Below are positions 1-6,522 of a stretch of DNA of 18,898 bases, in pieces. A program made the position numbers and the translations under genes. Source of the stretch: CAZYYO01 sp964650965 (GTDB lineage Bacteria > Bacillota > Clostridia > Lachnospirales > Lachnospiraceae); assembly GCA_964650965.1 (NCBI GenBank), contig CAZYYO010000050.1, forward strand, positions 1 through 18,898, given 5' to 3'. The notes under the pieces are model-generated. The model was not told where the DNA came from, made no database searches, and saw only the letters and a list, made by a program, of their open reading frames with translations. How positions within the stretch are numbered: position 1 is the first letter of the stretch; every line of letters starts with the position of its first letter.

Positions 1-380
1 GTGGGGCTAACAATACAGCAGTTGCAAGATTTTCAATTGCAGTAGACAGAAGATTCAAGAGAGACGGAGAACCAACCGCAGATTTCTTTAACTGCACCGC
101 TTTCGGAAGATTAGGCGAATTCGTCGAGAAATATCTTCACAAGGGAACTAAGATTGTATTAGAGGGTGAGTTACAAAATGATAACTACACCAACAAAGAA
201 GGTCAGATGGTATACGGAATGCGTATTATTGCTAACAACATTGAATTTGCTGAAAGCAAGAATGCAGCAGCCAACAATGGTTCTTATGTACCAAATGATG
301 CTCCGGCACCTAATGCAGCAGCAGGGGATGGCTTTATGAACATTCCGGATGGTATCGAAGAAGAGTTACCATTTAACTAA
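1..380 (+). CDS. ssb: Single-stranded DNA-binding protein, 3' part (5' end outside window)
   Basis: Binds single-stranded DNA during replication, recombination and repair. Reading starts at base 3 of the window, and 125 codons are visible before the TAA at 378-380. The visible part begins within the OB fold at about GANNTAVARF, continues through RFKRDGEPTADFFNC and the LGEFVEKYLHKG strand, then runs into a low-complexity Asn/Ala/Pro linker and an acidic tip (DGIEEELPFN). By comparison with typical Firmicutes SSBs, about 20 N-terminal residues are missing off the left edge. The acidic tip is the docking site for partner proteins in this family; here one extra Asn follows the usual LPF. The next gene is rpsR, 18 bases downstream, matching the common rpsF-ssb-rpsR order (rpsF would lie outside). 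Identification is secure. Confidence 0.95.
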   Translation, partial: GANNTAVARFSIAVDRRFKRDGEPTADFFNCTAFGRLGEFVEKYLHKGTKIVLEGELQNDNYTNKEGQMVYGMRIIANNIEFAESKNAAANNGSYVPNDAPAPNAAAGDGFMNIPDGIEEELPFN

Positions 381-398
381 TATCAGGAGGTAATAATC

Positions 399-656
399 AT
401 GGCTTACAATAGAACAGATAGAGCAGATGGTCCTAGAAGAAGACCAATGCATAGAAGAAAAAAAGTATGCGTATTCTGTGGTAAAGACAATACCATTGAT
501 TACAAGGATACAAATAAGTTAAAGAGATACATCTCTGAAAGAGGAAAAATTCTTCCTCGTCGTATCACAGGAAACTGTGCTAAGCATCAGAGAGCATTAA
601 CTGTAGCAATCAAGAGAGCACGTCACGTTGCTTTGATGCCATACGTTACAGAGTAA
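399..656 (+). CDS. rpsR: 30S ribosomal protein S18
   Basis: Component of the 30S subunit platform. The 85-residue protein has the S18 core: a KYISERGKILPRRITG-type RNA-binding stretch, then NCAKHQRALTVAIKRARHVALMPYV. A CVFC pair near residues 24-27 and the later C-A-K-H could form the zinc site found in the cysteine-containing (C+) form of S18; this is inferred from family knowledge. The start is fixed by an AGGAGG sequence eight bases before ATG 399. It lies directly after ssb and is the last gene before a terminator, so the two are very likely co-transcribed. Length is normal for clostridial S18, with a basic N-terminal extension (RRRPMHRRKK). Confidence 0.97.
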   Translation: MAYNRTDRADGPRRRPMHRRKKVCVFCGKDNTIDYKDTNKLKRYISERGKILPRRITGNCAKHQRALTVAIKRARHVALMPYVTE

Positions 657-677
657 ATCAATCTGAAAATAATAAAA

Positions 678-729
678 AGAAAACCTTCTTTCTTATTACT
701 GAAATCAGTATAGGAAAGAAGGTTTTTTT
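678..729. terminator. Strong intrinsic terminator after rpsR, probably bidirectional
   Basis: Arms at 681-693 (AAACCTTCTTTCT) and 713-725 (GGAAAGAAGGTTT) form a long stem, extended inside by ACTGA/TCAGT (699-709). It is followed by a T run on the plus strand. The A-rich stretch before the first arm gives a T run on the minus strand, so it can also end the convergent phosphatase gene, whose stop codon lies at the edge of the structure. Confidence 0.9.
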
Positions 730-1540
730 ATAGTGAAATATCTATGGGCTTTCGATTATGAAAGATGGTGTAATGGGAAAAGCCTGCTTCTGCCAGATAT
801 TGGGCAGCAGTGTCAAAGCCATCAGCAATATCTTCTGGGCGATGAGCATCTGCGCCAATCGTTACAATATGTCCTCCTAATCCATGGTATAGGTTTAAAA
901 TATCTAAACCAGGCATGGTATCTTTGGGAGATTGTCTGAGACCAGAAGTATTAATTTCAATTCCCCCACCACGGGAAATTAGGGTTCTAAGAATCTTTTC
1001 AATAATAGGCCAGAATTTCTGCCGTTCGTCGGAAATTCCCTGAGAACAGGTGTGACGCTTTACCATATCAAAGTGGGCAATACAGTCATAATCACACAGC
1101 TGCACCATCCACAGCAGATGCTGGTAATAGCTTTCAATTAAATCAAAATGATTTTCTTCGGTAAAAACTAAATGAGTCAGACTTCCCTCATCCATTTTAT
1201 GTACCGATGAGAGAACATAATCATAATTCATTTCCTTAATCAAAGCGCGGGAACGACCAAATTCTAAATGGGGACTTCCTATTTCTACCGCTCTGGCAAT
1301 AAAGAGCTGATTTTTAAACTTCTCGCGACATTTTGCCAGATTATCTTCATATCGTTTTAAACGGGCAGGAGAACTATACTGGCTGTTATCTCTTCCCATA
1401 TCCATATATTCGAAATGCTCCGTAAATGCGATTTCTTTTAAACCAAGTTCGACGGCTTTTTCACACATGGACATCATAGGTGCATTAGAATCTGGTGAAA
1501 TATCCGAATGCATATGGTAATCGTGTTTTATTGTGTTCAA
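728..1540 (-). CDS. hisK: PHP-domain histidinol-phosphatase-like phosphoesterase
   Basis: A metal-dependent phosphoesterase of the PHP superfamily, closest in layout to the HisK/HisJ histidinol-phosphatase that removes phosphate from L-histidinol phosphate in histidine synthesis. Metal-binding motifs occur in the expected order: HDYHMHSD near the N-terminus, FTEHFEY, the ARAVEIGSPH strand, SVHKMDE, the CIAHFDMVKR segment, EINTSG and IGADAHRPEDI near the C-terminus. I chose the TTG at 1540 as start: it is preceded by GGAGG with an eight-base gap, and the 270-residue product begins just before the first PHP motif, as the family does. An in-frame ATG at 1618 would add a hydrophobic, signal-like N-terminus, but it has no ribosome binding site and reads through the likely promoter. 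No other his gene is visible, so a different phosphate ester as substrate is possible. It lies downstream of the deoR-type gene on the same strand. Confidence 0.82.
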   Translation of the reverse strand: MNTIKHDYHMHSDISPDSNAPMMSMCEKAVELGLKEIAFTEHFEYMDMGRDNSQYSSPARLKRYEDNLAKCREKFKNQLFIARAVEIGSPHLEFGRSRALIKEMNYDYVLSSVHKMDEGSLTHLVFTEENHFDLIESYYQHLLWMVQLCDYDCIAHFDMVKRHTCSQGISDERQKFWPIIEKILRTLISRGGGIEINTSGLRQSPKDTMPGLDILNLYHGLGGHIVTIGADAHRPEDIADGFDTAAQYLAEAGFSHYTIFHNRKPIDISL

Positions 1541-1559
1541 TGAACTCACCTCCAGGGAA

Positions 1560-1588
1560 ATACTAGCACTAACAAAGGAGAAAAGCAA
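1560..1588 (-). promoter_or_regulatory. Candidate promoter of the PHP phosphatase gene
   Basis: On the minus strand, TTGCTT (1583-1588) is separated by 17 bases from TAGTAT (1560-1565), and the GGAGG and TTG start follow closely. The implied leader is very short. Read-through from the upstream repressor gene is also possible, because no clear terminator separates them. Confidence 0.45.
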
Positions 1589-1590
1589 GA

Positions 1591-1610
1591 AAAAACACAA
1601 AAACACACAT
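1591..1610. promoter_or_regulatory. CACA-type repeat, possible DeoR-family operator upstream of the phosphatase promoter
   Basis: An A-rich tract with repeated ACACA elements (AAAAACACAAAAACACACAT) lies directly upstream of the candidate minus-strand -35. The same word pattern occurs several times in the divergent control region at 2511-2712 and is not obvious in the other intergenic gaps here. This suggests a shared regulator, most simply the neighbouring DeoR-type protein. Assignment is inference from motif sharing. Confidence 0.4.
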
Positions 1611-1649
1611 TTTAGCAAATTAAACTAAAAAATATAATCCAAAGGACGA

Positions 1650-2438
1650 TTACAGGATGGCAGGAGCAACAACCACAGAACAGCCTTTTTCGCGAAGTTC
1701 ATGAACGAAGCTGGAGTTTGCCTTGTAATCCGTGATGATTTCCGTACATTTATTGGCATCACCATAGCATAACGTACCATTTCTTTTTAACTTGCTGTGA
1801 TCTACAAGCAGAAAGACATCTCTAGCCGAACGCATAGCGGCACGTTTAATATCAATGTCTTCAATGTGACTGTCAGTAATTTTAAAGGCAGTATCAATTC
1901 CATAAGCAGATACAAATGCTTTGGATGGTCGAAAGCAGGATAGATTGTCCAGAGTCAGCATATCTGCAGTGGAAAAGGATCTGGTGGAGAACACGCCTCC
2001 AAGAGAAATTAGCTTCCAGTTAGTATCGGTATGCTGAGAAGCATCTATAAGAAACTTAATGGAGTTGGTAATAATCGTAATGTTTAAGTCCTTAGGAATA
2101 TAATCAATCATAGGTAGAACGGTAGAACTGTTATCGACAAAGATTAAATCCTTATCTTGAATGCTGGCAGCAGCCTGCGCACAGATACTTTTCTTGGCTC
2201 CAAGATTGAGAGATTCTCTCTTGGAAATAGGAATGCCGTACCATGCAGGAGAGGTATCTACTGCAACAGCACCTCCATGTGTTTTTATTAATTGGCCCTT
2301 CTGAGCCATTTCATTTAAATCCCGGCGAATGGTTTCCCGGGATGTATCTAGTAATTCTATTAAGTCATTGGTACTGATGGATCCTTGTTCATCAAGAATC
2401 GATAATATCTTCGCTTTTCTTTCTTCAGCAAAAGCCAT
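1650..2438 (-). CDS. DeoR/GlpR-family transcriptional repressor of sugar metabolism
   Basis: Likely local repressor of the divergent PTS operon. The 262-residue protein has an N-terminal winged HTH (about residues 6-57; helix TSRETIRRDLNEM, then GQLIKTHGGAV, the DeoR signature). A C-terminal phosphosugar-sensing domain follows, with a VDNSST loop (101-106), LGGVFSTRSFSTA, AFVSAYGID and LLVDHSKL. Such proteins usually bind a phosphorylated pathway intermediate and release DNA. The start is ATG 2438, preceded by GGGGAGG at a normal distance; a longer in-frame reading from 2489 has no ribosome binding site. The effector loop reads D-N-S-S-T where many relatives have D-x-G-T-T, so inducer recognition may be atypical. 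It has a strong promoter of its own and lies 301 bases from HPr, the classic divergent arrangement. Family call is secure; the inducer is unknown. Confidence 0.92.
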   Translation of the reverse strand: MAFAEERKAKILSILDEQGSISTNDLIELLDTSRETIRRDLNEMAQKGQLIKTHGGAVAVDTSPAWYGIPISKRESLNLGAKKSICAQAAASIQDKDLIFVDNSSTVLPMIDYIPKDLNITIITNSIKFLIDASQHTDTNWKLISLGGVFSTRSFSTADMLTLDNLSCFRPSKAFVSAYGIDTAFKITDSHIEDIDIKRAAMRSARDVFLLVDHSKLKRNGTLCYGDANKCTEIITDYKANSSFVHELREKGCSVVVAPAIL

Positions 2439-2510
2439 AATAAAATCCTCCCCTAATCTATATCCGTCTCCTGAAATTTGCTTACACAAGGTTGGACGAA
2501 ATAATAAAAA

Positions 2511-2524
2511 ATGTGTATTTACAT
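2511..2524. promoter_or_regulatory. Operator-like box at the repressor gene's transcription start
   Basis: ATGTGTATTTACAT is an imperfect inverted repeat (ATGT/ACAT arms) lying immediately downstream of, and touching, the minus-strand -10 element. Binding there would block transcription of the repressor gene, fitting autorepression. It shares the TGTGTATTT/AAATACACA core with the box at 2571-2583. Inferred, not proven. Confidence 0.4.
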
Positions 2525-2551
2525 TATAATGGATAATCTATGATTGTGCAA
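2523..2551 (-). promoter_or_regulatory. Near-consensus sigma-A promoter of the DeoR-type gene
   Basis: On the minus strand, TTGCAC (plus coordinates 2546-2551) and TATAAT (2523-2528) are separated by exactly 17 bases. Transcription would start near 2516, leaving a leader of about 78 bases before the ATG at 2438. This is the clearest promoter in the control region. Confidence 0.75.
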
Positions 2552-2604
2552 ACACCTGTATAAAACATAAAAATACACAATTTGACCATGATTATTTAGT
2601 AAAA

Positions 2605-2630
2605 ATGTGCTAAAAACACAAAAAGCACAT
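2605..2630. promoter_or_regulatory. Inverted repeat ATGTGC-N14-GCACAT, candidate operator
   Basis: Perfect six-base arms at 2605-2610 and 2625-2630 flank an A-rich spacer that itself contains AAAACACAAAAA. The element ends eight bases before the TTGACA of the rightward promoter, a good position for a repressor or for cooperative binding with neighbouring boxes. It could in principle be read as a weak hairpin, but it lacks a U tract and lies upstream of the promoter. Confidence 0.45.
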
Positions 2631-2643
2631 AAAATCGTTGACA
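2630..2643 (+). promoter_or_regulatory. Possible cre site (CcpA) overlapping the operon's -35
   Basis: TAAAATCGTTGACA matches the core cre pattern TGNAANCGNNNNCA at all fixed positions except the second base (A for G). Its last six bases are the -35 hexamer, so CcpA bound with HPr-Ser46-P would block RNA polymerase. This is a single, imperfect match. Confidence 0.35.
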
Positions 2644-2665
2644 TTTCTCACAAGGGTGGTAAGGT
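2638..2665 (+). promoter_or_regulatory. Candidate promoter of the PTS operon
   Basis: A consensus TTGACA (2638-2643) is followed after 16 bases by TAAGGT (2660-2665), a weak -10. No better pair is apparent closer to HPr. The start point would fall near 2672, just ahead of the CACAAATA repeats. The good -35 is firm; the -10 is uncertain. Confidence 0.45.
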
Positions 2666-2680
2666 GGAAACAAGAAAAAG

Positions 2681-2721
2681 CACAAATAAACACACAAATA
2701 CACAATAAAACATGAAACATG
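2681..2721. promoter_or_regulatory. CACAAATA direct-repeat cluster in the operon leader, candidate operator
   Basis: CACAAATA occurs at 2681-2688 and 2693-2700, and CACAATAA at 2701-2708, followed by a tandem AAACATG (2708-2714 and 2715-2721). The cluster lies between the expected start point and the HPr ribosome binding site, where a bound DeoR-type repressor would stop initiation or early elongation. Direct-repeat operators are usual for this regulator family. Confidence 0.45.
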
Positions 2722-2739
2722 ACATAAGGGGGAATCAAA

Positions 2740-3000
2740 ATGGTAGAAAAAGAGGTCCTAGTAAAGAATCCCACAGGATTACACGCGAGACCAGCAGCTG
2801 CACTTACTGCAAAAGCGAAAAACTTCCAATCTAAGGTAGAAATAATAAATGGAACCATTACAGCCAATGCAAAAAGTATCTTTAGTGTCTTAGCGGCAGA
2901 AATGAGCTGTGGAACAACCGTTACAATTCGTACCACAGGAGAAGATGAACAAGAAGCCTGTGATGAGATTTACCAGTATATCAGTAATTTGGAGGAGTAG
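2740..3000 (+). CDS. ptsH: Phosphocarrier protein HPr
   Basis: Relays phosphate from Enzyme I to PTS permeases in the cytoplasm. The 86-residue protein has the active-site motif NPTGLHARPA with phosphoryl-accepting His15, and NAKSIF around Ser46, the residue HPr kinase modifies for carbon catabolite control in Firmicutes. Both are intact, so it could serve in transport and in CcpA regulation. The segment after Ser46 (SVLAAEMSCGTTV) differs from the common GVMSLG form but keeps the fold's pattern. GGGGGA precedes ATG 2740. It is the first gene of a long operon, two bases before Enzyme I. HPr and Enzyme I heading an operon for one sugar is unusual; whether these are the only copies in the genome cannot be judged here. 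Confidence 0.95.
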   Translation: MVEKEVLVKNPTGLHARPAAALTAKAKNFQSKVEIINGTITANAKSIFSVLAAEMSCGTTVTIRTTGEDEQEACDEIYQYISNLEE

Positions 3001-3002
3001 CA

Positions 3003-4736
3003 TTGAAGGTAAAGGGGATTGGCGTTAGTGGTGGAAAGGCAGTAGGTAAGATATTACGAATTACCTTAGACCAGCAAATTGACATGGAAGAACAAAGCAG
3101 CTGCCTTCCAGAAGAAGAAATACTTCTATATAAAGAGCACATGGCCAAAGTAATGGAAGCCCTTGGTGATAACGCCGAAAGATGTAAGTCAGAGGGGGCA
3201 GAGGTTCAGGCAGAAATGTATGAGATGCACCAGCAGCTGTTAGACGATCCGGAATACGAAGAGGCAGTTATCGCAGATATTAATCAAGGCTATAGCAGCG
3301 GGGCAGCAGTTGCAAGAGCTACAAAGATGCACAGTGACATTTTATCCAGTATGGACAATGAATTCATGGCAGCTCGGGCAAAAGATATTGAAGATGTAGG
3401 AAACCGTTTGCTATGTAGTATTCAAGGACGAGCATATCTTACATTGGAGGACCTGAAGGATGAATGTATTGCAGTAGCTGAAAATTTACCACCATCAGTG
3501 ATTAGCGGAGCTGATAAAAACAAATTGCGAGGTATCATTCTTGCAAAAGGCTCTAAAACCTCCCACGTTGCAATCTTGGCAACCAATATGCAGATACCAA
3601 CAGTGATGGGATGTAAGGATATTGAAGGTCTTATAGAAGGCGAGATGGCTTATATCAATGCAGACCAGGGGTATTATCTTAGTGATTTAACACCGGAGGA
3701 AGAAAAACAAGCACAGCTGGAAGTAGAAAGATATAAGAAAAAACAGCAAAAGCTAACGGAAAATAAAAATCTTGCAACAGAAATGAAGGATGGATATAAG
3801 CTAGAGCTTTTGGGAAATATCATGGATCAAAATGGAGCGGACCTTGTATTAGAAAATCATGGAGATGGTGTGGGCCTGTTTCGAACAGAGTTTCTCTATA
3901 TGAATCGGAAAAACCTTCCCACAGAGCAGGAACAAGCAAGTATTTATTCCGCTATCGTTAAAAGAATGCAGGGGCGGCCTGTTACCATAAGGACACTTGA
4001 TATCGGTGCAGACAAAGAAGCAGAAAGTCTGAAGCTTCCCAAGGAAGAGAACCCGTTCCTGGGATATCGTGCCATTCGCATCTGCTTGAAAAATCAGGAG
4101 CTGTTTAAAACACAATTAAGAGCCATTTATCAGGCAAGCGTATATGGCAAGGTAAAAATCATGTTCCCAATGATTTCCGGTGGGGATGAATTAGATGAGG
4201 CACTTCAGATTGTAGAAGAGGTGAAGGAAGAATTAAGAGAAGAAAAGAAAGCCTTTGATGAAGCAGTGCCCATTGGGATTATGATTGAGGTTCCTTCCGC
4301 GGCACTTATGGCAGAAGCACTAATTCAAAAGGTAGATTTCTTCAGCATTGGAACCAATGATTTAACGCAATATGTATTGGCAGTGGATCGGGGAAATGAG
4401 CAGATAGCAGAAATGTATGATTATTTTCATCCGGCAGTACTGCATTTGATTGCAAGAGTGATTGAAGCATGTAATAGATATGGAAAATACTGCAGTGTAT
4501 GTGGTGAGATGGGAGCAGATCCCTATGCGATTCCCCTTCTAATAGGTATGGGACTAAAGCATATCAGTATGAATCCCCCATCTATCCTGCTAAGCAGAGC
4601 ACTCATAAGGGAAATGAGCGTACAGGAAGCAGAAAATCTATATAGGAAAGCAGCCAGAGAAACATCTACAAAAAAAGTTCATGAAGCAGTAGAGACAGGG
4701 CTTCCTGAAAGCTATCTGCAATGGATCAAAGAGTAG
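3003..4736 (+). CDS. ptsI: PTS Enzyme I (phosphoenolpyruvate-protein phosphotransferase)
   Basis: Takes phosphate from phosphoenolpyruvate and passes it to HPr. The 577 residues match full-length Enzyme I. The N-terminal domain carries GSKTSHVAI with the phosphohistidine at His188. The C-terminal PEP-binding barrel follows, with GVGLFRTEFLY, TLDIGADKE, NPFLGYRAIR, IMIEVPSA, FFSIGTNDLTQYVLAVDR and the catalytic Cys500 in CGEMGAD. The start is the TTG at 3003, with GGAGGAG just upstream overlapping the end of ptsH; the product then begins MKVKGIGVSGG, as the family does. It is followed after 42 bases by the EIIA gene with its own AAGGAGG. No key residue is missing. Confidence 0.96.
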   Translation: MKVKGIGVSGGKAVGKILRITLDQQIDMEEQSSCLPEEEILLYKEHMAKVMEALGDNAERCKSEGAEVQAEMYEMHQQLLDDPEYEEAVIADINQGYSSGAAVARATKMHSDILSSMDNEFMAARAKDIEDVGNRLLCSIQGRAYLTLEDLKDECIAVAENLPPSVISGADKNKLRGIILAKGSKTSHVAILATNMQIPTVMGCKDIEGLIEGEMAYINADQGYYLSDLTPEEEKQAQLEVERYKKKQQKLTENKNLATEMKDGYKLELLGNIMDQNGADLVLENHGDGVGLFRTEFLYMNRKNLPTEQEQASIYSAIVKRMQGRPVTIRTLDIGADKEAESLKLPKEENPFLGYRAIRICLKNQELFKTQLRAIYQASVYGKVKIMFPMISGGDELDEALQIVEEVKEELREEKKAFDEAVPIGIMIEVPSAALMAEALIQKVDFFSIGTNDLTQYVLAVDRGNEQIAEMYDYFHPAVLHLIARVIEACNRYGKYCSVCGEMGADPYAIPLLIGMGLKHISMNPPSILLSRALIREMSVQEAENLYRKAARETSTKKVHEAVETGLPESYLQWIKE

Positions 4737-4778
4737 AAGATATAGAAACAAAAAATAAATTAAAAAAGGAGGAAGTAT

Positions 4779-5201
4779 ATGGAGAAAAAATTACCCTGGT
4801 TAATTGTTGTAACCCACGGGAAGATGGGAGAGGGACTGATTGGCGCCGCAGAAATGATTTGTGGAGAAGTAAAAAATGTGAAATCCATTAGTCTTATGCC
4901 AGAAGAGTCTCCAGAGCAGCTGTATCAGGAGCTCACAGAGAAAATGGAAGGAATCGAAAAGGAGGAAGCCCTGATCATGGTGGATTTGTTTGGCGGAACG
5001 CCATGCAATGTATGTGCCAGATTAGCTAAGGATGGTTTTCGAGTGGTTTCCGGAGTAAATCTTCCAATCTTTATGGCGGCAGATATGGCAAGAGGAACAG
5101 AAGACTGGGATAGTGTAGAAGCTTCTGTGAAACAGGTAGGCGAAGAATCGATCATAAATGTTACCGAACATATTATGAATAAAATGGCAGGAAGGAGGTA
5201 G
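4779..5201 (+). CDS. Mannose-family PTS EIIA component
   Basis: Cytoplasmic phosphocarrier that takes phosphate from HPr and passes it to EIIB. The 140 residues match a stand-alone EIIA-Man domain. The N-terminal strand LIVVTHGKMGEGL places the phosphohistidine at His13, and MVDLFGGTPCN (about residues 67-77) is the second family hallmark. In this operon all four subunits are separate polypeptides. A perfect AAGGAGG precedes ATG 4779, and the EIIB gene begins five bases after the stop codon. Sugar specificity cannot be read from this subunit. Confidence 0.95.
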   Translation: MEKKLPWLIVVTHGKMGEGLIGAAEMICGEVKNVKSISLMPEESPEQLYQELTEKMEGIEKEEALIMVDLFGGTPCNVCARLAKDGFRVVSGVNLPIFMAADMARGTEDWDSVEASVKQVGEESIINVTEHIMNKMAGRR

Positions 5202-5206
5202 AAATA

Positions 5207-5674
5207 ATGAACGGGGTGAAATTGGTAAGAATAGACTATCGACTGATACATGGACAGGTAATCACAAAATGGAAAAATGTAATCCAGACTACAGATATCA
5301 TTATTGTGGATGATGCACTTGTGAATGACAGCTTTATGATGGATATTTACGAAATGGCAGCACCTCCAGGAGTAAAGGTGAAGGTGGTGACAGTAGCAGG
5401 ATTTGCAGAAATGGAACAACAGGGAAAATTAGATACTGGAAATATCCTGGTACTACTGAAGGGTATTCCTACACTAGAAGCCTTGAAATCCGCAGGTATC
5501 CAATTCCCGGAAGTTCAGATTGGAGGATTGGGCGGTGGAGCCGGAAGAAAGCAAATTGTTACAGGAATCACCATTAGTGCTGAGGAAGAAGAGAAATTGA
5601 AAGCATTAAGCAGTGACGGAACAAATATTTATTTCCAGGTAACACCAGAAGAGAAGAAAACAAAATTAAGCTAA
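5207..5674 (+). CDS. Mannose-family PTS EIIB component
   Basis: Cytoplasmic subunit that phosphorylates the incoming sugar. The 155-residue protein starts with the signature VRIDYRLIHGQV, placing the phosphohistidine at His15, followed by the alternating sheet pattern DIIIVDD, VKVKVVTV and ILVLLKG. The glycine-rich segment IGGLGGGAGRK (about residues 105-115) occupies the place of the usual NxGG turn. Length is near the family norm of about 160. The start is ATG 5207 with GGAGG upstream. A gap of about 75 bases to EIIC contains no terminator. Confidence 0.94.
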   Translation: MNGVKLVRIDYRLIHGQVITKWKNVIQTTDIIIVDDALVNDSFMMDIYEMAAPPGVKVKVVTVAGFAEMEQQGKLDTGNILVLLKGIPTLEALKSAGIQFPEVQIGGLGGGAGRKQIVTGITISAEEEEKLKALSSDGTNIYFQVTPEEKKTKLS

Positions 5675-5751
5675 GGGAACAAAAGTAAGTCAAACAACAT
5701 GGGGCAGATATCAATATAAGATATAGCGCCAACTAAGAGGAGGTAATGTAT

Positions 5752-6507
5752 ATGTTAGGAGTAGCAATATTTGCCGGTTTATACTGGTGGATCATGAAAA
5801 CAGATGTTGGATATGCATTTACACATGCAATTCGTCAGCCATTATTTGTAGCTTTGCCAATTGGTCTTATGATGGGGGAACTTACCAATGCAATTATTAT
5901 TGGAGCAGCAGTACAGCTTCTGTATATTGGCCTTGTAGCAGCAGGTTCCAATCTTCCAGCAGATGACTGTCTGGCAGGATTGATTTCCATTCCAATCGCA
6001 ATCCAAGCAGGTCTTTCACCTACCGTAGCAATTGCAATCGCAGTGCCGGTTGGTCTGTTAGGTGTATTTATGGATCAGCTGAGAAAGACAGTAAACGTTG
6101 TATTTGCACATCATGCAGATAAATGTGCAGAAAAAGGAGACGTTCGTGGAATTAAAATGTGTGCCATCGTATATCCTACGATTCTTTCCTTCTTCATGAG
6201 AGTTCCAATTCCATTTTTAGCAGTATACTTTGGCGCTGATGCAGTTAGCCGCGTTATGGAAATTATCCCAGCATGGATTACAACAGGATTTAGCGTTGCA
6301 GGTGGTCTGTTACCAGCATTAGGATTTGCTCTTACCATCTTCGTTATTGGTAAGAAAGAGCTTATTCCCTGGTTCTTCATTGGTTACTTTGTTGTAGCAG
6401 TAACCGGAATGTCAGCATTTACAGCAGCAATCTTCGGAATCTGCGCAGTATTGCTGGTTACCTATTACCAGTCGAACATGGAAAAGAAACTACCAGTGAA
6501 TAATTAG
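5752..6507 (+). CDS. Mannose-family PTS EIIC membrane component
   Basis: Integral membrane subunit that, with EIID, forms the sugar channel. The 251-residue product is mostly hydrophobic and carries the family pattern RQPLFVALPIGLMMGELTNAIIIGAAVQLLYIGLVAAGSNLPAD in its first third. There are about six or more membrane segments, and a short basic cytoplasmic loop near DQLRKTVNVVFAHHADKC. I prefer the ATG at 5752 because GAGGAGG lies eight bases upstream; the in-frame ATG six bases earlier is too close to that site. EIID follows with its ribosome binding site at the end of this gene. Specificity for one sugar cannot be assigned. Confidence 0.93.
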   Translation: MLGVAIFAGLYWWIMKTDVGYAFTHAIRQPLFVALPIGLMMGELTNAIIIGAAVQLLYIGLVAAGSNLPADDCLAGLISIPIAIQAGLSPTVAIAIAVPVGLLGVFMDQLRKTVNVVFAHHADKCAEKGDVRGIKMCAIVYPTILSFFMRVPIPFLAVYFGADAVSRVMEIIPAWITTGFSVAGGLLPALGFALTIFVIGKKELIPWFFIGYFVVAVTGMSAFTAAIFGICAVLLVTYYQSNMEKKLPVNN

Positions 6508-6522
6508 GAGGAGGTGCTTATT

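Larger units (their letters stand above)
2439..2739. promoter_or_regulatory. Divergent control region between repressor gene and PTS operon
   Basis: A 301-base gap without a convincing gene. It is very A/T rich with many ACACA or TGTGT words. From left to right it holds the repressor gene's leader and ribosome binding site, a TGTGT box across its expected start point, its promoter, an AAATACACAATTT box (2571-2583), an ATGTGC/GCACAT inverted repeat, a TTGACA -35 for the rightward operon overlapped by a possible cre site, and a cluster of CACAAATA repeats. The HPr ribosome binding site (GGGGGA) ends it. Short minus-strand readings through this gap look fortuitous. Confidence 0.75.

Noticed and set aside
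1541..1618. N-terminal extension of the PHP phosphatase giving a signal-peptide-like sequence
   Set aside because: No ribosome binding site before ATG 1618; it overlaps a promoter and A-rich repeat tract, while TTG 1540 has a well-placed GGAGG.
2439..2489. In-frame extension of the DeoR-type gene
   Set aside because: No ribosome binding site at 2489, whereas GGGGAGG precedes ATG 2438, and family members begin at this point.
2638..2680. Sigma-54 promoter with LevR-type control, common for mannose-family PTS operons
   Set aside because: No GG/GC -24/-12 pair in the region and no LevR-type activator gene; the neighbour is a DeoR-type regulator.
2591..2721. CRISPR array or tandem-repeat element in the CACA-rich region
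   Set aside because: The repeats are 6-8 bases, irregularly spaced, without uniform spacers; an operator cluster explains them better.
2610..2936. Minus-strand reading frame with hydrophobic stretches covering the control region and HPr
   Set aside because: It is antisense to HPr and to the repeat boxes; its hydrophobicity follows from A-rich DNA and it resembles no family.
5675..5751. Possible hairpin between EIIB and EIIC (GGCAGATATC...GATATAGCGCC)
   Set aside because: Imperfect, without a T run, and too weak to claim as a terminator or processing site.
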